Part shown: positions 1 to 5,300 of the stretch, one piece after another
Layout of the letters: each line of letters begins with the position of its first letter
How positions within the stretch are numbered: the first letter of the stretch is position 1
Assembly: GCF_014645515.1 (NCBI RefSeq)
Contig: NZ_BMLW01000020.1
Location: forward strand, 1-64,000
DNA: 64,000 nt
Source of the DNA: Oceanobacillus neutriphilus
GTDB taxonomy: Bacteria; Bacillota; Bacilli; Bacillales; Amphibacillaceae
Reading direction: 5' to 3'
Notes under the pieces: model-generated
What the model saw: the letters and a program-made list of their open reading frames with translations, nothing else
Told to the model about the DNA's origin: nothing
Database searches by the model: none
Position numbers and translations under genes: made by a program

Positions 1-2
1 GT

Positions 3-143
3 AAAGATTGTTTGCAGGATAAATATATCGATGATGAAGGGGTGCGTGTTGGTGAAAACCCTAAGACTAATACTCTTAGGGTAAGGTTTCCTAACGATTT
101 AGTTTGCCTATTTCATATACCACGACAAAAAATAAAAAGTTAA
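3..143 (+). CDS. 3' end of a phage protein (partial)
   Basis: An open frame enters from the left edge and ends at TAA, giving the last 46 residues of a protein. The tail is hydrophilic (contains DDEGVRVGENPKTNTLRVRF), consistent with the C-terminus of a tail or baseplate protein just upstream of lysis genes. It was too short to identify. An 8-bp inverted repeat (CCCTAAGA / TCTTAGGG, 59-81) lies inside it. The coding call is by position and composition only. Confidence 0.4.
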   Translation, partial: KDCLQDKYIDDEGVRVGENPKTNTLRVRFPNDLVCLFHIPRQKIKS

Positions 144-299
144 GCAAGCATTTTATACTATGGGCAAATACTTTTATAAAAAGGTTTAAAGAAGAGTATC
201 ATCAATGAAAACAAAAAAATAATTTTTATGGAGGATTTGGTTTCCTTTTTTTGTCGAATATTAATTTAAAGTAGTTTTAAAGTGAGGGGGAAAATTATA

Positions 300-521
300 A
301 TGAGATTTTGGGCGATACTCTGTCCGCCTATTGCAGTTATTATGACAGGCAGACCTTTTCAAGCGTTAATAGCGTTGGTTCTTTGGTTATGTCTTTGGAT
401 ACCAGGAAGTATCTACGCTTGGGGAATAGTAACTGATCATAAAGCAGATAAGCGGATGGAAAAGCAGGTTAAGTTACAGCATAAGCTTAGCGAGAAAGCG
501 GAAAGAGAAAAGCAAGCATAA
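300..521 (+). CDS. YqaE/Pmp3-family small membrane protein
   Basis: Small two-helix membrane protein of 73 residues. The start MRFWAILCPPIAV, followed by GRPFQALIALVLWLCLWIPG, matches the proteolipid membrane potential modulator (Pmp3/YqaE) family, whose members are usually ~50-60 residues. Here a charged ~25-residue C-terminal tail (repeated K/E) is added. The ATG at 300 is chosen because GAGGGGG lies 9 bases upstream; a GTG at 282 would overlap that site. Its place just upstream of the lysis genes suggests a prophage cargo gene or a lysis-related membrane protein; the role is unknown. Confidence 0.75.
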   Translation: MRFWAILCPPIAVIMTGRPFQALIALVLWLCLWIPGSIYAWGIVTDHKADKRMEKQVKLQHKLSEKAEREKQA

Positions 522-541
522 CTAGGAATATATACGTGGAG

Positions 542-565
542 GCACCTCAACGGAGGTGCTTTTTT
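542..565 (+). terminator. Intrinsic terminator
   Basis: Seven-bp perfect stem GCACCTC / GAGGTGC, loop AACG, then six T. It ends the Pmp3-like gene. Confidence 0.9.
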
Positions 566-622
566 ATGACTTAATTTTTCCTCTTGACATACCGATAAAG
601 GTAATAGGGAGGGGTTATTTCA

Positions 623-1045
623 ATGAAAGATTTATCCTTGAAAGTCATTATTTTAAAGAACAATATTAGAGATTTAGAAGAAAGACTTGAATCATTTGAG
701 GAAATAAATTGTATAAGTGAGAAAAATCATTACCAATTAGAAAGCATTAAAGTAGAAAAACAAGGAATCAAGATAGTAGATACTGAAAATAAAATACTTT
801 TAGCTATTTCAAGCGCAATGGTTGCTTTCTTACTACCTTTTTTATCAAGTATGATATTACAAAGTAAAGGTTATGAAGCAACGGCAAATTTTATAATTTT
901 GGTTATAACGTTAATTTTCCTTTTTAAACTTTTTTATAAATTGAATAAGTTGCATAGGGAGAATCTCCAAAAATATACCTTGATTGACGGATATTTAGAA
1001 CTATTGATAGAAAGAAAAAAAGAATTAGAATATCTAACAAAATGA
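623..1045 (+). CDS. Hypothetical phage membrane protein with N-terminal coiled coil
   Basis: 140 residues, no family recognised. The first ~60 residues are charged and heptad-like (IRDLEERLESFEEI). Two hydrophobic segments follow at about 60-80 and 90-105, then a charged C-terminal helix rich in K and E (about 110-140). A GGGAGGGG ribosome site precedes the ATG, and a terminator hairpin follows the stop. The gene lies between the Pmp3-like gene and the holin, so a role at the membrane during lysis or superinfection exclusion is possible but only inferred. Confidence 0.65.
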   Translation: MKDLSLKVIILKNNIRDLEERLESFEEINCISEKNHYQLESIKVEKQGIKIVDTENKILLAISSAMVAFLLPFLSSMILQSKGYEATANFIILVITLIFLFKLFYKLNKLHRENLQKYTLIDGYLELLIERKKELEYLTK

Positions 1046-1071
1046 GACATCTCACATAGGGTGTCTTTTTT
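1046..1071 (+). terminator. Intrinsic terminator
   Basis: Short stem GACATC / GGTGTC with one G-U pair, then a run of T, directly after the preceding stop codon. Confidence 0.65.
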
Positions 1072-1130
1072 CATGCAATAAAAAGAGAAATAGAAGGGGG
1101 ACAATTAAATATGGACAAGGAGATGATTAG

Positions 1131-1556
1131 ATGGGTGGTTTTAATTTGCAATATTTAGAAGCAACACATATGTATTTATTTGGAGGAGTGAAGTTTCTCC
1201 ACTTTTTATTATTATTAATGGCTTTGGATATCATTACAGGGGTATTCAAAGCGTGGAAAAACGGTAACTTATGGAGTAGAAAGAGCCTGTTTGGATATGC
1301 ACGTAAGGTGCTTGTATTAGTCGTAATCGTATTGGCTAATGTAGTAGATCAGATACTAGGTTTAGGTGGAGCGGTAGCTTATGCTACGGTTCTTTTTTAT
1401 ATCGCAAACGAAGGCATTAGCATCATTGAAAACCTTGCTGATATGGACGTAATAGTACCAAAAGCATTAGCAGAGAAGCTGCATAGCATTGATAACTCTG
1501 ACAAGTCTATTGGCAAGGAAATCAAAGAAGAATTTACAAGCAAGGATAAAGAGTAG
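1131..1556 (+). CDS. Phage holin (toxin secretion/phage lysis holin family)
   Basis: 141-residue membrane protein. Hydrophobic helices near residues 20-40, 60-78 and 85-95 surround the family-typical DIITGVFKAW and GRK/SRK-type loop, as in phage_holin_4 proteins of Bacillus and Lactobacillus phages. The C-terminal ~30 residues are charged. It forms the membrane lesion that releases the endolysin encoded 40 bases downstream. The ATG is preceded by AAGGAG at a good distance. Its stop codon lies inside the terminator stem. Holin followed by amidase is the classic lysis cassette. Confidence 0.9.
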   Translation: MGGFNLQYLEATHMYLFGGVKFLHFLLLLMALDIITGVFKAWKNGNLWSRKSLFGYARKVLVLVVIVLANVVDQILGLGGAVAYATVLFYIANEGISIIENLADMDVIVPKALAEKLHSIDNSDKSIGKEIKEEFTSKDKE

Positions 1557-1573
1557 CTGCAGCTACTCTTTTT
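1551..1573 (+). terminator. Intrinsic terminator after holin
   Basis: Perfect 18-base palindrome GAGTAGCTGCAGCTACTC running into a T-rich tract. Its 5' arm includes the holin stop codon. Confidence 0.8.
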
Positions 1574-1596
1574 AAATTTATAAGGAGGTTTTATAA

Positions 1597-2478
1597 ATGG
1601 TAAAAGTTAAACGTCAAATCGTACCGGCTAACATTGCTAAAAACGTTACTTATGCTGACAAAAATCCAGTTAATTATATTACAGTGCATCAAACAGGTAA
1701 CCCAGGCAAAGGCGCTAACGCTAAGGCACACGCGAAATTACAGTCTAACGGTAATAGTAGAGCAGCATCTTGGCATTATACTGTGGATGATAAAGAGGCT
1801 TATCAATCGTTTGAGGATACAGCACAGTGCTGGCATTGTAGCGATGGGCAAGGGCCAGGGAATACACAATCCATTGGTGTGGAGATTTGTATCAATAGCG
1901 ATGGGGATTACAAAAAAGCTGTAGCAAATGGCGCTAAATTAGTTAAACAGTTATTGGACAAGCACAATTTGTCTATTGATCGTGTCAAACAGCATCATGA
2001 TTGGTACCCTAAAAATTGCCCGGCGCAAATCCGAGCAGGAAAAGACGGTATTACTTGGAGCGATTTTATTAATATGGTTAAGGGCGTTAAAGTGTCTAAG
2101 CCTAAGAAAACTCAAACAGGTTCCGAGCAGATTACTAAACCTAAAGCCAATCTGTCTGTAGATGGTAAATGGGGCGATTCAACTACTCTTGCATTACAAA
2201 AGGCGTTAGGTACTCCACAAGACGGAATTATCAGCAAACAGCCTAGAAACTCTGCCACTCAATCCTTGTATGGTAATACGGTGCAATTTGGTAATGGTGG
2301 GAGTAATGTAATTGTAGCCTTGCAGAAGAAAATTGGTGCAGGTACTGATGGAAAACTCGGTCCTGGTACCATAAGATCCTTACAAAAATATTTAGGAACT
2401 CCAGTAGATGGTGTGTTAAGTCGTCCGTCCATAGTGGTAAAAGAGATGCAGCGCAGGTTAAATGCTGGTACGTTTTAA
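1597..2478 (+). CDS. Endolysin: N-acetylmuramoyl-L-alanine amidase with C-terminal repeats
   Basis: 293 residues. An Amidase_2 (PGRP-like) domain covers about 20-160, with zinc-ligand candidates H31 (in VHQTGN), H133/H134 and C141 (in HHDWYPKNC), and the core GVEICINSDGDY at about 94-105; this resembles XlyA/CwlA of Bacillus phages. The C-terminal ~110 residues carry peptidoglycan-binding-like repeats (KWGDSTTLALQ, GKLGPGTIRSLQ, DGVLSRPSIV). It cleaves the amide bond between MurNAc and L-alanine and is released by the holin. AAGGAGG precedes the start. Confidence 0.93.
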   Translation: MVKVKRQIVPANIAKNVTYADKNPVNYITVHQTGNPGKGANAKAHAKLQSNGNSRAASWHYTVDDKEAYQSFEDTAQCWHCSDGQGPGNTQSIGVEICINSDGDYKKAVANGAKLVKQLLDKHNLSIDRVKQHHDWYPKNCPAQIRAGKDGITWSDFINMVKGVKVSKPKKTQTGSEQITKPKANLSVDGKWGDSTTLALQKALGTPQDGIISKQPRNSATQSLYGNTVQFGNGGSNVIVALQKKIGAGTDGKLGPGTIRSLQKYLGTPVDGVLSRPSIVVKEMQRRLNAGTF

Positions 2479-2480
2479 GC

Positions 2481-2513
2481 AAAAAAATAAGCCCTTCACT
2501 CTTGTGAGGGGCT
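2481..2513 (-). terminator. Intrinsic terminator for the leftward 47-aa gene
   Basis: Ten-bp stem AGCCCTTCAC / GTGAGGGGCT (one G-U pair), loop TCTT. On the minus strand it is followed by seven T. It may also attenuate rightward read-through from the amidase gene. Confidence 0.75.
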
Positions 2514-2520
2514 ATACATA

Positions 2521-2664
2521 TTATTTAAACATTTTCCTAATCGTCTTTCCTGCAGCACGACCTGTCACGCGCCTGCCAATCCGTTTCCCGACTTTACCTT
2601 TTCTTACAGCATCAACGTCGTTCCAAATTCTTAAAAATTTATATATGCTTGATTTTAGGCTCAT
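2521..2664 (-). CDS. Small basic phage protein, 47 aa
   Basis: Minus-strand frame of 47 codons with a clear GAGGTG ribosome site 7 bases before ATG. The product begins MSLKSSIYKFLRIWNDVDAV and ends in a very basic tail with repeated RRVTGRAAGKTIRKMFK-type residues; net charge is strongly positive. No family recognised. Its start faces the promoter of the CRISPR-repeat RNA, so the two units are divergent with overlapping upstream DNA, and it has its own terminator. The basic tail could bind nucleic acid or acidic protein; an anti-CRISPR or regulatory role is speculation from position. Confidence 0.65.
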   Translation of the reverse strand: MSLKSSIYKFLRIWNDVDAVRKGKVGKRIGRRVTGRAAGKTIRKMFK

Positions 2665-2678
2665 TGTTTTCACCTCTG

Positions 2679-2708
2679 TTGTATATTAAATGTTCATTAT
2701 GCTATAAT
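2679..2708 (+). promoter_or_regulatory. Extended -10 promoter of the CRISPR-repeat RNA
   Basis: The -35-like TTGTAT (2679-2684), 18-base spacer and perfect TATAAT (2703-2708) preceded by TG at -15 (TGCTATAAT) form a strong SigA extended -10 promoter. Predicted transcription start is 2714-2717, within a few bases of the first base of the repeat at 2718. Confidence 0.8.
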
Positions 2709-2717
2709 CTAGGTGTA

Positions 2718-2750
2718 GTCGCTCCCGGCTAGGGGAGCGTGGATTGAAAT
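2718..2750 (+). repeat. Solitary type I-C CRISPR-like repeat unit
   Basis: 33 bases: GTC, stem GCTCCC, loop GGCTAG, stem GGGAGC, then G and TGGATTGAAAT. The order and the last 12 bases match the well-known type I-C repeat of Bacillus halodurans (GTCGCAC... GTGGATTGAAAT), with a loop one base longer and a different stem sequence. In type I-C, Cas5c cuts after the stem to leave the 11-nt tag TGGATTGAAAT. I found no second copy in the window. Confidence 0.88.
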
Positions 2751-2763
2751 ATTTTTGTGAAAA

Positions 2764-2790
2764 GGCACTCAATAATGGGTGTCTTTTTTT
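2764..2790 (+). terminator. Intrinsic terminator of the CRISPR-repeat RNA
   Basis: Seven-bp stem GGCACTC / GGGTGTC (two G-U pairs in RNA), loop AATAAT, then seven T. The stop codon of the convergent 69-aa gene overlaps the end of the T-run. Confidence 0.88.
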
Positions 2791-2998
2791 ATATGCTGAT
2801 TGTGTTTCCCATACCATCTTCCCATCCGTTAACATCTTCTCCGTTGTCTAAATCTGTTACGATCTGTTCCATATCTTCGATAGTTTCAGGTGTGATCGTC
2901 GCTACAACTTCTCCGTTTTGCATTACTTCAAACTCATGTAAATCCCCATCTAAAGCAACCTCTACTACTGCATAACCTTCTCTTTTCCATTCTCTCAT
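2789..2998 (-). CDS. Small acidic phage protein, 69 aa (candidate anti-defence protein)
   Basis: The product begins MREWKREGYAVVEVAL and is strongly acidic in its C-terminal half (ETIEDMEQIVTDLDNGEDVN). The fold looks like a beta-rich N-terminus (YAVVEVALDGDLHEFEV, GEVVATIT) followed by a helix. The ATG at 2998 is chosen because AAAGGAG lies 9 bases upstream; an ATG three codons earlier overlaps that site. It has a strong dedicated promoter with an embedded operator, and it converges on the CRISPR-repeat RNA. Unknown family. Small acidic proteins under operator control in such a place are typical of anti-CRISPRs, but nothing in the residues proves it. Confidence 0.75.
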   Translation of the reverse strand: MREWKREGYAVVEVALDGDLHEFEVMQNGEVVATITPETIEDMEQIVTDLDNGEDVNGWEDGMGNTISI

Positions 2999-3049
2999 TT
3001 GTAACATCTCCTTTTAGTTTTTGAGGATGTATCTTAACCTCTTAATTAC

Positions 3050-3078
3050 ATTATAACCGATAACGGTTATTTAGTCAA
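3050..3078 (-). promoter_or_regulatory. Strong promoter with operator in the spacer (69-aa gene)
   Basis: Minus strand: -35 TTGACT, exact 17-base spacer, -10 TATAAT. The spacer and the -10 edge contain the palindrome AACCG-TTAT-CGGTT (3055-3068). A bound protein would block RNA polymerase. The -35 overlaps the stop codon of the upstream HTH gene. A 25-base block here is 22/25 identical to the one before that HTH gene. Confidence 0.85.
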
Positions 3079-3260
3079 TCACCTTTTGTTATTTTTTTAG
3101 GATTTTCTTGATTTTTATCTAAAATCCACGTCTTGCCAATCTTTATAGCTTTAACTTTACCATCCCGACAAAGTTTTTTAACGTGATCGGGAGAAAATCC
3201 CCATAATTCACCTGCTGTTTCTACGCCCATTATTTGTTCTAACACATTTTGATTTTTCAT
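3075..3260 (-). CDS. Small excisionase-type helix-turn-helix DNA-binding protein
   Basis: 61 residues. The core (ETAGELWGFSPDHVKKLCRD then GKVKAIKIGKTWILDK) has the winged-helix pattern of MerR/excisionase-type DNA-binding domains (HTH_17). The strong GGGAGGAG ribosome site is 5 bases before ATG. It sits between two copies of the same operator, one in its own promoter and one in the promoter of the 69-aa gene, so it is the natural candidate for the repressor of both. This matches the logic of anti-CRISPR-associated (Aca) regulators, though a role as phage excisionase is also possible. Confidence 0.8.
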   Translation of the reverse strand: MKNQNVLEQIMGVETAGELWGFSPDHVKKLCRDGKVKAIKIGKTWILDKNQENPKKITKGD

Positions 3261-3291
3261 GTTGCTACTCCTCCCGTATTGTTATAGATTA

Positions 3292-3320
3292 ATGGTAACC
3301 GATAACGGTCTATTAGTCAA
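3292..3320 (-). promoter_or_regulatory. Promoter with operator in the spacer (HTH gene)
   Basis: Minus strand: -35 TTGACT, 17-base spacer, weaker -10 TACCAT. The operator palindrome is nearly intact (AACCG-ATAA-CGGTC on the plus strand, 3297-3310). Further half-sites (AACGGT, AACCGAT) lie upstream at 3319-3339. The weaker -10 predicts lower output than the 69-aa gene promoter. Confidence 0.75.
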
Positions 3321-3345
3321 CGGTAAATAAGTTAACCGATGAATA

Positions 3346-3744
3346 TTATTTCCGTTTATTATACCAATCCAACGGATCCAGCATTTCAATATTTCTTATC
3401 TCTTCAAGGCTGCAACTTGCTTTCCTTCCATCTTTTAACTGCAGGTGTATCTTGTTGCCGCCATATCCAGCTACTTTACATATCACATCTTTATAAAAAC
3501 TGCCGTTTCTCATTACATTGGCTTGAATGGTTACAGGTGAGTCAGTTATATACGCCCTATGCAACACCTGGGATATTTCTATCTCAGACATTTCCTCTTT
3601 TCCTTCAATTTCAGTGATTTCAGCATCCATCTTTTTTAGCGCATCCGTTTGGTCAGCAAGTATCATACCCTGCCACTTTAAAATACCCCTGTCTCTATAT
3701 CCAAACATTTCAGGTGTGAAGCGAGTTATAGCGTAATCAGCCAT
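3346..3744 (-). CDS. YolD-like family protein
   Basis: 132 residues. RGILKWQGMILADQTDALKK near the N-terminus and the C-terminal beta-rich part (GGNKIHLQLKDGRKASCSLEEIRNIEML) match the YolD family found in SPbeta and next to Y-family DNA polymerase genes (uvrX, yqjW) in Bacillus, where they belong to the SOS regulon. No polymerase gene is present here. AAGGAGAG precedes ATG. LexA-like boxes lie just upstream. The biochemical function of YolD proteins is unknown. Confidence 0.8.
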   Translation of the reverse strand: MADYAITRFTPEMFGYRDRGILKWQGMILADQTDALKKMDAEITEIEGKEEMSEIEISQVLHRAYITDSPVTIQANVMRNGSFYKDVICKVAGYGGNKIHLQLKDGRKASCSLEEIRNIEMLDPLDWYNKRK

Positions 3745-3776
3745 TGTTATCTCTCCTTTATTACTAAAAAATAACA

Positions 3777-3830
3777 GTACATTTGTTCTTGTTTTGCGTT
3801 ATATTAATATTATAACCAGAACAAACATTC
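3777..3830. promoter_or_regulatory. Two LexA (DinR)-like boxes between yolD-like and WYL genes
   Basis: The Bacillus LexA core is GAAC-N4-GTTC. Here GAAC-AAAT-GTAC (minus strand, 3777-3788) and GAAC-AAAC-ATTC (plus strand, 3819-3830) each differ by one base and face each other as an AGAACAAA inverted pair across the divergent promoter region. DNA-damage induction of both genes is inferred, in line with known SOS control of yolD relatives. Confidence 0.55.
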
Positions 3831-3859
3831 GTCAAATGGTGATTTATGGAGGGATATTA

Positions 3860-4072
3860 ATGATTGGTTTCTTGACAAGCGCGATGGAGAATAAAGAAAA
3901 AGTTATGATTTATTATATGGACTCTGAAGGCAACGTTAGTCAAAGGGTTATAAGAGTAGTTGATATAAATGACAATAAGATGTTAGTTTACTGCTATTAT
4001 CGAAAACAGGTGCGCAGTTTTAAAATGGATGGCATTCTGTCTTGTGGTCCATTAAAAAGGAGTGCCAGTTAG
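3860..4072 (+). CDS. Stand-alone mini WYL-domain protein
   Basis: 70 residues. The block KVMIYYMDSEGNVSQRVIRV followed by MLVYCYYRKQVRSFKMDGI has the WYL-domain pattern (aromatic-Cys-x-x-Arg then Arg-x-Phe-x-x-Asp-x-Ile), without the HTH domain usually fused to it. TGGAGGGA precedes the ATG; an earlier in-frame ATG at 3794 lacks a ribosome site. WYL domains bind ligands or nucleic acid and often sense damage or defence states. Divergent from the YolD-like gene with LexA-like boxes between them. Confidence 0.72.
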   Translation: MIGFLTSAMENKEKVMIYYMDSEGNVSQRVIRVVDINDNKMLVYCYYRKQVRSFKMDGILSCGPLKRSAS

Positions 4073-4080
4073 AACATAAA

Positions 4081-4110
4081 AAAAAGAGGGGGATAACACC
4101 CCTCTTTTAA
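4081..4110. terminator. Bidirectional intrinsic terminator
   Basis: Stem AGAGGGG / CCCCTCT, loop GATAACA, with an A-run on the left and a T-run on the right. It serves the WYL gene (plus) and the lipoprotein gene (minus). Confidence 0.85.
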
Positions 4111-4122
4111 AGAAATTACAGA

Positions 4123-4701
4123 CTATTCTTTGTGAAAGTCCATTTTTACATTACTACCAATATGACCGCCTTGTTCCCCATTATCAAGCACAACCCAGGG
4201 TGTATTTATTTCCAATGAAAAAGATTCTGGTATACCTCTGTTAATTGGTATAAGAATAAACGCATCGGTAACTACAGAAGGAGCTGATTTTCCAACAGCA
4301 TATAAAAAATCACTTTCGGCTTGCTCTTGTGTGTCTGTTATAATTTCAGCTTCTGAGTTAAACTGAACGGAGTTGTCAGTGGTATTTTCTGTTTCACCAA
4401 CCAAGGCAATATATTCTTGACTGTCACTTTCCACTGCTAATACGGAAAACTTATACTCGTATCCGTCAAAATTTACTTCATTAAATCCGTTATCAGCAGA
4501 TTCATCACTTTTATATTTATCTAATATAGTATAAGTTTCTCCCATCTCATCAGTATAAGAATTTAAATCATTGTCAAAATTACCAAATTCCATTGTGGAT
4601 ATTTCAGTTTCTTCAACATCACTATTTCCTACGGCATTAGATTCATTCCCGCACGCACTTAAAAAAAAGACCAACAATAATACAAAAAATATCTTTTTCA
4701 T
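4123..4701 (-). CDS. Prophage-encoded lipoprotein, unknown function
   Basis: 192 residues with a lipoprotein signal peptide: KK, hydrophobic core FFVLLLVFFL, lipobox LSAC with Cys17. The mature part is acidic and beta-rich (DGYEYKFSVLAVES, YIALVGETENTTDNSV), similar in style to the extracellular Ig-like DUF4352-type lipoproteins, but I cannot assign a family. GAGGGGGAAGG precedes ATG. Surface lipoproteins carried by prophages often act in lysogenic conversion or superinfection exclusion; that is inference. Confidence 0.75.
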   Translation of the reverse strand: MKKIFFVLLLVFFLSACGNESNAVGNSDVEETEISTMEFGNFDNDLNSYTDEMGETYTILDKYKSDESADNGFNEVNFDGYEYKFSVLAVESDSQEYIALVGETENTTDNSVQFNSEAEIITDTQEQAESDFLYAVGKSAPSVVTDAFILIPINRGIPESFSLEINTPWVVLDNGEQGGHIGSNVKMDFHKE

Positions 4702-4763
4702 AACCTTCCCCCTCGATCTATGTATAGGAAAATTATACCTTAATTTTGTAAGGAATAATATAC

Positions 4764-4961
4764 CTATTCATCTTCTAATTTATAAAGATCATCTACCTTG
4801 CAATCCAAAATGCGCGCAAGCTTCATAGCATTTATCAAAGATGGCATACTATGTCCATTAATCCACCTAGATAAAACGATATGGCTAACTCCCAATCTCT
4901 TTGCGACTTCTTTTTTGGACATCCTGCTTTTTGCAATCCAAACATTTATATTATTATTCAT
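4764..4961 (-). CDS. XRE-family (Cro/CI-type) phage repressor
   Basis: 65 residues forming a single HTH_3 domain: MSKKEVAKRLGVSHIVLSRW then INGHSMPSLINAMKLARILD and a short acidic end (KVDDLYKLEDE). The ATG at 4961 is chosen because AGGTG lies 6 bases upstream; GTG and ATG codons slightly earlier overlap it. There is no C-terminal dimerisation or peptidase domain, so it resembles a Cro-like or YozG-like small regulator. It lies near the prophage end. Confidence 0.85.
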   Translation of the reverse strand: MNNNINVWIAKSRMSKKEVAKRLGVSHIVLSRWINGHSMPSLINAMKLARILDCKVDDLYKLEDE

Positions 4962-5062
4962 ATGCATCACCTATAAAAATATTTCCACAAACTAATGTAA
5001 TAATCCTTTATATTATTAGTTTATTTTTTTAACAATTTGTCGAGGTAGATAATCAGCAAACG

Positions 5063-5230
5063 ATGGCAACCAATATCGAAAAGATAAAAAAATATAAGGA
5101 ACTGTCTTATGTTATTTTCCAGCAATACAATCATCGGCCGACTGTCATTTGGTATGCTGCATCTGAATTGAGGAAAAGGAAGTTAGAAAAGCTTTGTGTT
5201 CAGTATGGATTGAAGTTTCAAATTTATTAA
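5063..5230 (+). CDS. Small basic hypothetical protein, 55 aa
   Basis: Open frame starting MATNIEKIKKYKELSYVIFQ and ending KLEKLCVQYGLKFQIY. A GAGGTAGA motif lies ~15 bases upstream, rather far. Composition is protein-like (balanced K/E, aromatic residues). No family recognised; it may be a real small phage gene or the 3' remnant of a larger one. It is the last gene before the prophage/host junction. Confidence 0.4.
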   Translation: MATNIEKIKKYKELSYVIFQQYNHRPTVIWYAASELRKRKLEKLCVQYGLKFQIY

Positions 5231-5256
5231 AAAAAGAGAGGGGTTATCCCTCTCTT
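5231..5256 (-). terminator. Hairpin near the prophage end
   Basis: Stem GAGAGGG / CCCTCTC, loop GTTAT, with a seven-A run on its left, giving a good T-run only on the minus strand. It may insulate the prophage from leftward host transcription. Confidence 0.55.
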
Positions 5257-5267
5257 GATATAGTTGT

Positions 5268-5300
5268 ATTTATATAACGTTAGCATCAGGCTCTGGTAAA
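5268..5300. other. Probable right attachment site (attR) within a UvrA-like gene
   Basis: Reading upstream, the UvrA frame is normal from A-S-G-S-G-K-S (GCA at 5283) and then departs: the glycine expected before the Ala codon is replaced by TTA, and a stop appears in frame at 5256. The crossover core is therefore probably at or just right of ~5280. The core cannot be defined without attL. Confidence 0.55.

Larger units (their letters stand above)
2715..2790 (+). ncRNA. Candidate RNA anti-CRISPR (Racr-like solitary CRISPR repeat RNA)
   Basis: A stand-alone transcription unit of ~75 nt: promoter, one type I-C CRISPR-like repeat (2718-2750), 13 A/T-rich bases, then a terminator. There is no second repeat, no array and no cas gene in the window. 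The repeat keeps the features Cas5c needs: a 6-bp stem GCTCCC / GGGAGC and the 3' tag TGGATTGAAAT. Established background: phages carry solitary repeat units transcribed as small RNAs that mimic CRISPR repeats and trap Cas proteins in non-functional complexes. That this RNA is made and inhibits a type I-C system is inference. A decayed array or a mini-array with a 13-nt spacer is a less likely reading. Confidence 0.75.
1..5282. mobile_element. Right end of a prophage (left end outside window)
   Basis: Lysis genes (holin, amidase) are followed by a run of very small accessory genes, an excisionase-type HTH protein, YolD and a Cro/CI-type repressor. Everything stops where a host UvrA-like reading frame begins in the middle of its first Walker A motif. 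Gene density, small gene sizes and low GC fit a temperate siphophage-type prophage. The integrase and attL are not in the window, so the exact border is inferred from the broken host gene. Confidence 0.85.

Noticed and set aside
59-81. Hairpin CCCTAAGA / TCTTAGGG near the left edge
   Set aside because: It lies inside an open frame and has no T-run, so it is not reported as a terminator.
584-606. TTGACA as a promoter -35 for the 140-aa gene
   Set aside because: No -10 hexamer at a proper distance; the next sequence is the ribosome site.
2243-2482. Minus-strand frame opposite the amidase C-terminus
   Set aside because: Antisense to a clear endolysin gene, no ribosome site, His-rich composition typical of a shadow frame.
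2718-2750. Remnant of a CRISPR array
   Set aside because: No second repeat, spacer-length gap or cas gene is seen, and the repeat is tightly framed by a promoter and a terminator inside a prophage.
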